From: Patellaria atrata CBS 101060
Taxonomy: Eukaryota > Ascomycota > Dothideomycetes > Patellariales > Patellariaceae
Length of the DNA stretch: 64,000 nt
Direction of reading: 5' to 3'
NCBI GenBank assembly: GCA_010093705.1
Contig: MU006122.1
Location: 5,331 to 69,330 of the forward strand
The notes under the pieces were generated by a model. It worked only from the letters and a program-made list of their open reading frames with translations, searched no databases and was not told the DNA's origin. Shown one piece after another: positions 63,455 through 64,000 of the stretch; position 1 is the first letter of the stretch, and every line of letters starts with the position of its first letter. The position numbers and the translations under genes were made by a program.

Positions 63455-64000
63455 CGTGTAAACGTAGTACTGTGGAAATGAGACGAAGGTGCGGTAAGGT
63501 TTACAGCTCAGTTTCCAGTTGATATCAATCTCCCCGCAGTCTAAAATACTTTTGTTGTTCACCTCGTCCTGGTAGGTGCACCCGAGCTTTATAGCGATAT
63601 CTTTTTCTGGGAAACTGTCAACGTGACTCTTTGATGAAGACTTGGAGATCGAAGTAGAACTAACTTAGGTCGATATTATTTGATATGAAGAAATCAGCAA
63701 CTTGTATCAGTTTCCGCTAGTTTTCTAGAACTATCCAGCGAACCGACATTTCAGGTTATCTAAAAATACCAAGTTATGTATTTTATCATGCCGCGGGGTC
63801 TGCTTAATACCTTATCTAATCACATGCAGGTGTAATGGTGTGATGTGAGGGAAAGCTGAACAACCACGAGGTACTGTACATAATCATTCCCGTCAAGGAT
63901 ACTACATTCTGCAAATTGAGCGGGATAAGGTTGTTACTACATCCCAATTCCCTGCTTAGAATCTCGTCAGCTTATTTGTCTTTATAACGGTATCAAAGTC
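63455..64000. other. SNX3 upstream region
   Basis: Promoter and possible 5' UTR of SNX3. It includes GTACTGTAC at about 63,871. No further gene is visible before the window ends. Confidence 0.45.

Overview
The window is a piece of a filamentous ascomycete (Pezizomycotina) chromosome. The genes carry many short introns of about 45-120 bases with GT..AG ends, the proteins match filamentous-fungal versions of their families, and the DNA falls into two compartments: an almost pure A+T block (1 to about 24,900) and a normal gene-rich block (about 25,000 to 64,000). This pattern is typical of genomes shaped by repeat-induced point mutation (RIP). A leotiomycete is my best guess, but the sequence alone does not prove it.

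The A+T block holds no host gene I can support. It is a graveyard of LTR retrotransposons. A plus-strand Ty3/Gypsy copy enters from the left edge and ends near 5,433. A fragmentary plus-strand Gypsy copy (5' LTR plus gag side) lies at 9,518-10,620. A minus-strand Gypsy copy spans about 10,620-22,203 and is split by a minus-strand Ty1/Copia element at about 14,605-20,358. Single LTR pieces follow at 22,212 and 23,828. Between and around them are older, nearly featureless A/T repeats, including a large inverted repeat at about 5,450-8,270. All are decayed.

The gene-rich block, left to right: PLP2 (phosducin-like chaperone cofactor, minus), SEC21 (COPI gamma coat, plus), a secreted GH5 glycosidase (minus), COX13 (minus), APN2 (plus), a Zn2Cys6 regulator (minus), SLA2 (minus), a weak orphan gene, an AP-1-like bZIP of the kapC type (minus), LIP5 lipoyl synthase (minus), SRB8/MED12 (minus), an Asterix/PAT-complex protein (plus), an mL45/MBA1-like mitochondrial protein (minus), EOS1 (plus) and SNX3 (minus). 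Most are conserved single-copy housekeeping genes with no operon-like logic. I resolved exon-intron structures by reading frame, splice signals and recalled family conservation.

The most interesting point is the order COX13-APN2-[ ]-SLA2. In Pezizomycotina this is the classic frame of the mating-type (MAT) locus, with the alpha-box or HMG-box MAT genes lying between APN2 and SLA2. Here the roughly 3.5-kb interval holds only a Zn2Cys6 regulator and about 1.4 kb without a recognisable gene. I find no alpha-box or HMG-box reading frame there or anywhere else in the window. Either the MAT genes have moved or been lost, or this lineage has an unusual MAT organisation.

The gene-rich block also carries a 273-bp MITE-like inverted-repeat element, a dense cluster of TACCTTA/TAAGGTA heptamers upstream of the bZIP gene, recurring GTACAGTAC palindromes, a GC-AG intron, and very small exons (12, 17, 18 and 25 nt).
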